Assembly: GCA_030123565.1 (NCBI GenBank) | Contig: CP126122.1 | Coordinates: forward strand, 4,416,800 to 4,480,799 | DNA from: Nitrospira sp. | GTDB taxonomy: Bacteria > Nitrospirota > Nitrospiria > Nitrospirales > Nitrospiraceae | Length of the DNA stretch: 64,000 nucleotides | Reading direction: 5' to 3' | Shown here: piece by piece, positions 59,729 to 64,000 of the stretch | Layout of the letters: each line of letters opens with the position of its first letter | Numbering within the stretch: the first letter of the stretch is position 1 | Made by a program: the position numbers and the translations under genes | Notes under the pieces: model-generated | What the model saw: only the letters and a program-made list of their open reading frames with translations | Told to the model about the DNA's origin: nothing | Database searches by the model: none

Positions 59729-60742
59729 TCATGATCGTGGTGGCGGAGGGGTCTGGCGGACGGTGTCGATCATCCGGTGAATGGCTTCGGTGACAAGAGC
59801 CGGTTGATCGAATTGAATGAAGTGGCTGCTCCGGTCGGCGAAGACCTGGCGGCTATCGGTCGAGAGAGTGGTGAGGTCCTGTTGGAGATCCAACCACATC
59901 CGCCTGAACTTGTCGGGGTTCACTTGCTCCGGCATGTCCGGCCACCAAGTCGGACCGGTCGCGGTCAGGACGACCAGCGGCAGGTCGCCGAGGGAGCCGG
60001 TACGGCGCACATCATCGAGCGTCTCGGGCAATGCGTCTCCCTCATCGATCATGGCCGCGAGATAGTCGGTCCTCAGCCAACCGGCACGCAGCATCGGTCG
60101 AATCGTTTCAGGCAGGGCTTCCTCCTGCCGGATCAACAACGGCGGTAGTTTCTCGAACGATGCGAGGAGTCGCGAGATGTCGAGGATCGTCATCGCGTGG
60201 ATGATCGGAATCCCCGCCTTACCGGCATTGACGAAATTCCTGAACTCCGGTCGGCGCAATTCCATCTCATGCCCCGCATCGACCAACAGCATGCCGACGA
60301 CTGTATCGGGATGGTTTCGGCGGTAGAGGCGAACGATGAAGCCGCCGAGCGAGTGGCCGACGAGGAGATAGGGACCTGAGACTCCCGCGCGATCGAGGAG
60401 GGTGTGAAGTTCTCGCGCCAGTTTCTGTCCGGTGCGGGGCAAGAGGCCCGGCTCGCTCCATCCGAATCCGGCGCGATCGTAGGCGCAGACTCGCGTCATC
60501 CTTGCCACTTCCGGCTGCACCAGATTCCAGTAGAGCGACCAACCCGATGCCGCGGCTTCGAGCACGACGGTCGGACTTCCCTCGCCCGTGCAATGGAGGT
60601 GCAGCCGATGGCCTCCGACGTCGATCAGTCGGCTGGGCGGTGGGTACTGCGCTCGGTCGAGCACCATGCCGACGAATTGATAGCCGGCATCGATCGCGGT
60701 AAGTAGAACGAGTGTTCCGAACAGCCACTTGAGAACACGCAT
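59729..60742 (-). CDS. Alpha/beta hydrolase, membrane-anchored
   Basis: 337 residues from ATG 60742 (MRVLKWLFGTLVLLTAIDAGY, an N-terminal anchor or signal); ATG 60778 is an alternative. Alpha/beta-hydrolase fold with nucleophile elbow VGHSLGGFIVRLY, oxyanion region TVVLEAAASGWS, acid in LLVDAGHEME or LATGP-type loop, and His in SSHFIQFDQP. An esterase or lipase of unknown substrate, convergent with the glycan cluster. Confidence 0.88.
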   Translation of the reverse strand: MRVLKWLFGTLVLLTAIDAGYQFVGMVLDRAQYPPPSRLIDVGGHRLHLHCTGEGSPTVVLEAAASGWSLYWNLVQPEVARMTRVCAYDRAGFGWSEPGLLPRTGQKLARELHTLLDRAGVSGPYLLVGHSLGGFIVRLYRRNHPDTVVGMLLVDAGHEMELRRPEFRNFVNAGKAGIPIIHAMTILDISRLLASFEKLPPLLIRQEEALPETIRPMLRAGWLRTDYLAAMIDEGDALPETLDDVRRTGSLGDLPLVVLTATGPTWWPDMPEQVNPDKFRRMWLDLQQDLTTLSTDSRQVFADRSSHFIQFDQPALVTEAIHRMIDTVRQTPPPPRS

Positions 60743-60904
60743 GGGGACTATGATCTCCGGAATGGATGGAGGAAGCAAACCCAGCTGAAAGAGATGCCGT
60801 AGGGCAGGTCTCCTTGGCTACTCAGGGCCTCGCATATGCAGCAGTGCCATGCTGGCGATGGCTCCGGAAGTTTCGCGAGGATTCTTCAACGAAATAGGGT
60901 CTGG

Positions 60905-61552
60905 CTAGAGAGGCTTGGTCATCGCGCGATGCCATCGTCGCAGGTGTTTGAGGTCGGGAAGCTTGGTTTTCCCGTTGAACAGGTAGTTCCCGATCACGCC
61001 GTACAGGTTGTAATCGACAAAGAGTGGCCGATCGGAAATCAGAAATGATGATGTGTGCAGCATCTTGTCGAGCGGCTGTAGTAGCTCTGCGAATTGACCG
61101 CACAGGTACATACGATGACTTATCCACTCCTGGAGGCAGCCCCTGCCGAACTTCCTCTCTTTGTGACGGATAAGCATGACACGCTCAACCATGGGGCGTG
61201 AGGAGATAATAAGGGAATCATTCACTTTGAACCCCACCATCTCGAGGTCGTTCTCAATATAACGGGACAAAATGAGCTGAAGGCCTTCGAACTCCTTCGG
61301 AAACAGATTCAGCTCGTAACGGCGGTCAATATACCGGGCGACCTCCTGTCCCAAATCCGTGACGTCACATACCGCTCGTTTCCCGTCGACGATGCAGGGG
61401 ACGGAATGACCACGCCCCTTGGTCGCTCTGATAATGGAATCTCGTTCGTGATAGGGAATGTTGCGCACACGAAACGGAATGCCGTTTCGCTCAAGGATAT
61501 GTCGCACGGTGATGCAGAATGGCGACCAAGGAAACTGAATCAGGGTAAGCAT
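60905..61552 (-). CDS. Glutathione S-transferase-like protein
   Basis: 215 residues from ATG 61552 (LTLIQFPWSPFCITVRHIL). The N-terminal thioredoxin-like domain has W-S-P-F-C and VPCIVDGKRAVCDVTDLGQ with the cis-Pro and Asp typical of GST G sites. The C-terminal half is helical and ends FVDYNLYGVIGNY and LRRWHRAM. May bind glutathione or another thiol. The + strand neighbours to the right are AT-richer. Confidence 0.78.
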   Translation of the reverse strand: MLTLIQFPWSPFCITVRHILERNGIPFRVRNIPYHERDSIIRATKGRGHSVPCIVDGKRAVCDVTDLGQEVARYIDRRYELNLFPKEFEGLQLILSRYIENDLEMVGFKVNDSLIISSRPMVERVMLIRHKERKFGRGCLQEWISHRMYLCGQFAELLQPLDKMLHTSSFLISDRPLFVDYNLYGVIGNYLFNGKTKLPDLKHLRRWHRAMTKPL

Positions 61553-61924
61553 GGGGTCTATATGAAGGAAATATGCCGAAACTTCAAGATTGCGGTGCAA
61601 ACCGTCCTGTGCCGACGATCAGGTTCAGCTATCGCATGGCGGGCTATTTTCTGCTTTAAATAATCGGGTATCGATCTGAAAAGTTAGGCGTAGTAGGAAG
61701 AGATGGTTCCCGACACCATTTCCTTTTTTCGAAGTTAGAACGCGGCGCGAATACGTTCCGGCTACCGCAGGAAGGTCCAAAAGTATCGCAATCCAGAATC
61801 AGGTTTTTCAACATCCTGCTAGAGAAGAGTGTACGGATGCCGTTCCTTTCCAAGTCACTCTCGAAGAGTTGTCTGGTATTCGAAAAATAGCACTCTCTTT
61901 TCTCAAAATTGTGAGTTGCATCAA
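61553..61924. other. Gene-free stretch at a composition change
   Basis: 372 bases without a supported gene. Base composition becomes visibly more AT-rich from about 61640. It contains GTTTTTCAACATCCTGCT (61803), a short match to repeat D, next to the new region. A possible junction of acquired DNA. Confidence 0.4.
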
Positions 61925-62764
61925 ATGATCGTCTACTTCGACACAAATGTCTTTGACCACCTCGAGCAGTGTAACGGTGTTACAACGTGGGATCTGTTTC
62001 GCATCCAGCGAGCAATAAAGCACGGGTGCATGCGGCTCGTTCTAAGTTACTTGAATATTGAGGAGACTCTTTTCATCGTTTCATCACAGCCTAAACGAGC
62101 GGATGCCCGAATAAGGTTAATCCTGGAGCTGGCTGATAAGCGCCTTTTTGTTCTAGGCCAAGAAATGATTATGAACAATGATATCCGAGCTTACGCGGGC
62201 GCAACACAGGCTCCATCACCTTTTATGGCAATGCCTCCCTGGGTGGAAGTTGAGATCAGAAACCTGGCGAAAGCAGTTGGGCATTACTCACAAAAACTTG
62301 AAAGTTTGATCGACGAGACTCGGCAAGACAAGAAGGTGTTCCAAGAGTTTCTGATTGAAGGCAGGGCGAAGTTGAAGCCAATGGCAGACTCTATAGGGGG
62401 CAAGCAGTACCCTTTCGCGAACTATTGGGTAAGCAACTCTGGTTGGCTGGTAGAAGGTCTCGCACGGCGTGTTCGAGTATTGGGCAAAGTCAAAAAAAGA
62501 GGGGTAGATGGGTTGCTGAAGGTCAAAAGTGTGGCGCTGGCCGTCGGAGCCAATTTGTCCCTGCTGTATTCGCATCACATGGAAAATTGCACTCCAGCCT
62601 CGGGTGATTCGCGAGATATACTTCATGCAGTCCTGGCGAGTACCGCAGATGTTTTTGTGACCAACGATAAGAGGCTTGAAGCAGTTCTTGCTCGCGTACC
62701 AGTTGACGGGTTTCGCGTTATGAGCTTGCGGAAATTCCTGAGCATTCTTCCTCAATGGGTGTGA
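61925..62764 (+). CDS. PIN-domain nuclease-like protein
   Basis: 279 residues from ATG 61925; upstream in-frame codons are unlike protein. Acidic PIN residues: MIVYFDTNVFDHL (first Asp), IEET (Glu near 43), and SGDSRDILHAVLASTADVFVTNDKRL with the third and fourth acids. A 120-residue helical insert lies between, making it longer than VapC toxins. No antitoxin gene precedes it. Lower GC than the rest of the window. Confidence 0.75.
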   Translation: MIVYFDTNVFDHLEQCNGVTTWDLFRIQRAIKHGCMRLVLSYLNIEETLFIVSSQPKRADARIRLILELADKRLFVLGQEMIMNNDIRAYAGATQAPSPFMAMPPWVEVEIRNLAKAVGHYSQKLESLIDETRQDKKVFQEFLIEGRAKLKPMADSIGGKQYPFANYWVSNSGWLVEGLARRVRVLGKVKKRGVDGLLKVKSVALAVGANLSLLYSHHMENCTPASGDSRDILHAVLASTADVFVTNDKRLEAVLARVPVDGFRVMSLRKFLSILPQWV

Positions 62765-62834
62765 CAAGATTGGATATAGTGAGCCTTAGGTTAATGAGCA
62801 GCATGTATCTATCCTTGTTTGAATAGTCCACCTT

Positions 62835-63734
62835 ATGGGTTCATTTTTTCAGCTAGGTCCCGCTTCTGCTCCTTATGAAGCTGTCCGTGATTCGGGTCAT
62901 CTAGCCAACGTTAAGACATTCATCGAACACCTCTGGGCTGAGTATCGACCCTCGTCTGATCCTCATTTCCTGGAAGATGCCAAAAAACATTTTCATCACC
63001 GTACCTGGGAATTGTATTTGTGGCACGTTTTGAAGCGGCACGGCTTTGACCCTCAGAAATCTGGTTCTGTTGGGCCTGACTTTTACTTCATGTCTGACGA
63101 AGAAAGGACTTGGGTTGAAGCTGTTGCGCCTGGCAGAGGAATCGGCCCGGACGCCGTTCCAAAACTACGCACCGTCAATGAGATGATTGAAGCTGGAGAG
63201 GAACCTATCGCGCAGGAAGTTCCAGAGGAGGCAATCATTCTTCGTTTCACTCAGGCGATGAGAGATAAGCTGATGAAATATGCTGAGTATCGATCGAAAG
63301 GGATTGTTCGTAGTAATGACAGGTTTATCATCGCCATAAATGGATGCGAGGCGACGGATTATCGTGGTGAACCCCATGTTCCATATGTCATCAAAGGCAC
63401 ACTTGCACTTGGGAACTTGCAAATCTCGTTCGACCCAAATGGTTTGGAGCCATCGGATAGTAGTTATCAACGGAGAGAACTAATAAGGAAGAAAAACCAG
63501 GAGTCGGTATCAACAGATCTTTTCCTGAAAGATGAATATTGTCCGGTGAGCGACGTTTTGTATTCGCCGAAGGATATCCTCAAGGTCCCTGAGCGAATAG
63601 GATCGGAGATGTATTACTTTCATAATCCGTTGGCCGCGAATCCTATTCCCCGTGGGGTCTTTCGATTCTGCCGAGAGTATTGGGCTGATCATGAGCGAGG
63701 GAGGCTAGACCACAGAGATTGGCATTTGGGGTGA
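62835..63734 (+). CDS. Hypothetical protein with PD-(D/E)XK-like segment
   Basis: 299 residues. The segment HHRTWELYLWHVLKRHGFD, then GPDFYFMSDEERTWVEAVAPG resembles the restriction-endonuclease-like core: Glu59 in the first helix, Pro81-Asp82 and Glu95-x-Val97. The usual final Lys is Val here, so activity is uncertain. The C-terminal 170 residues have no recognised motif. Lower GC, 70 bases after the PIN gene; together they could be a small defence module. Confidence 0.55.
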   Translation: MGSFFQLGPASAPYEAVRDSGHLANVKTFIEHLWAEYRPSSDPHFLEDAKKHFHHRTWELYLWHVLKRHGFDPQKSGSVGPDFYFMSDEERTWVEAVAPGRGIGPDAVPKLRTVNEMIEAGEEPIAQEVPEEAIILRFTQAMRDKLMKYAEYRSKGIVRSNDRFIIAINGCEATDYRGEPHVPYVIKGTLALGNLQISFDPNGLEPSDSSYQRRELIRKKNQESVSTDLFLKDEYCPVSDVLYSPKDILKVPERIGSEMYYFHNPLAANPIPRGVFRFCREYWADHERGRLDHRDWHLG

Positions 63735-63949
63735 GTTGAGACATGATGATGCCGCCGCTTCTTGATCATGGCTCGGAAAGCTATCCCGATTACAGCTTCA
63801 GAAGAAAGGCCATTATCGTTCCAACCTCGCTCGTTGTGGAGAGGCCATTTTTGTTCGTTCCTCATCGGTCGTCGAATGAGCACTGAAACATCAATGGCCC
63901 CGAGCTTACTTACTGTCTTTCCCCTTCGCGGGAGGTGTCAGGGGCCCTT

Positions 63950-64000
63950 CAATTGCGCGTGTCGAACGAGGTCCTTCTGAGGGCGCGCGTTCCACGAGCA
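63950..64000. repeat. Palindromic intergenic element B, inverted copy 7, cut by window end
   Basis: The reverse complement TGCTCGTGGAACGCGCGCCC, TCAGAAGGACCTCGTTCGAC matches 16447-16487. The stretch 63735-63949 contains no gene I can support. Confidence 0.6.

Noticed and set aside
61971-61985. TGTAACGGTGTTACA near-palindrome resembling NikR half-sites
   Set aside because: It lies inside the PIN gene, half-sites are only 2-3 bases apart rather than 13, and there is no promoter context.
63743-63890. Possible small ORF of about 47 codons after the last gene
   Set aside because: No ribosome site, no similarity recognised, and a composition not clearly coding; left unannotated.
1-64000. CRISPR arrays, tRNA, rRNA, phage structural genes
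   Set aside because: No regularly spaced repeat-spacer pattern, no tRNA or rRNA-like sequence noticed; the holin-like gene at 18800 belongs to a chromosomal membrane family and has no phage neighbours.

Overview
This window looks like a chromosomal segment of a high-GC Gram-negative bacterium, most likely a Nitrospira-type member of the Nitrospirota. The reasons are two TonB-dependent receptors, hopanoid and carotenoid genes (hpnA, a CruF-like hydratase), a NikR whose operator has the deltaproteobacterial/Nitrospirota form, many GTG/TTG starts and dispersed intergenic palindromes. No taxonomic marker gene (rRNA, nxr) lies in the window, so this is an inference. No tRNA, rRNA or CRISPR array was found.

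Layout. 0-13 kb holds a truncated FecA-like receptor, an S9 peptidase homologue that has lost its catalytic Ser and His, small exported proteins, and a copper/envelope-stress group (Slp lipoprotein, DsbA-like thioredoxin fold, CopA with two YHS and two HMBD modules, Do-type protease). 12-16 kb holds nikR with a textbook operator, a DUF3842 gene, a second TonB receptor and a 3-methyladenine glycosylase. 16-23 kb holds a GAF/histidine-kinase-like protein without the phospho-acceptor His, a cytochrome c, and isoprenoid genes (cruF-like, hpnA, ispA-like).

23-28.2 kb is an accessory region. It carries a DUF4926 gene next to a degraded neighbour, an MNT/HEPN pair, a complete IS5-family element, the stubs of a type III restriction-modification operon around an intact ORF6N gene, and a ParE-type toxin-antitoxin pair. 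Direct repeats and palindromic elements surround them. 28-37.8 kb is mostly conserved hypothetical and envelope genes, including a small protein with a perfect PHD-finger ligand pattern, an M50 protease, an FKBP, a ferredoxin-reductase-like flavoprotein, an AdoMet-decarboxylase-fold protein and an SCP2 protein. 37.8-42.9 kb is a TetR-controlled RND efflux operon.

44.2-59.7 kb is the most interesting block. It is a run of 13 co-directional genes, many with overlapping stop and start codons. The first half encodes a split phosphonopyruvate decarboxylase, PhnW aminotransferase, a PntC-like cytidylyltransferase, a two-domain CDP-alcohol phosphotransferase and an LPG-synthase/flippase-like membrane protein. 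This predicts 2-aminoethylphosphonate made, activated with CTP and put onto a lipid or glycan. PEP mutase, the committed first enzyme, is not in the window. The second half is a surface-glycan cluster: four glycosyltransferases, a Wzx-like flippase, an FkbM methyltransferase, a GT-C-like membrane protein and, unexpectedly, a LarA-type nickel racemase/epimerase.

59.7-64 kb holds an alpha/beta hydrolase and a GST-like protein. It then shifts to AT-richer DNA with a PIN-domain protein and a PD-(D/E)XK-like protein, which look like recent acquisitions.
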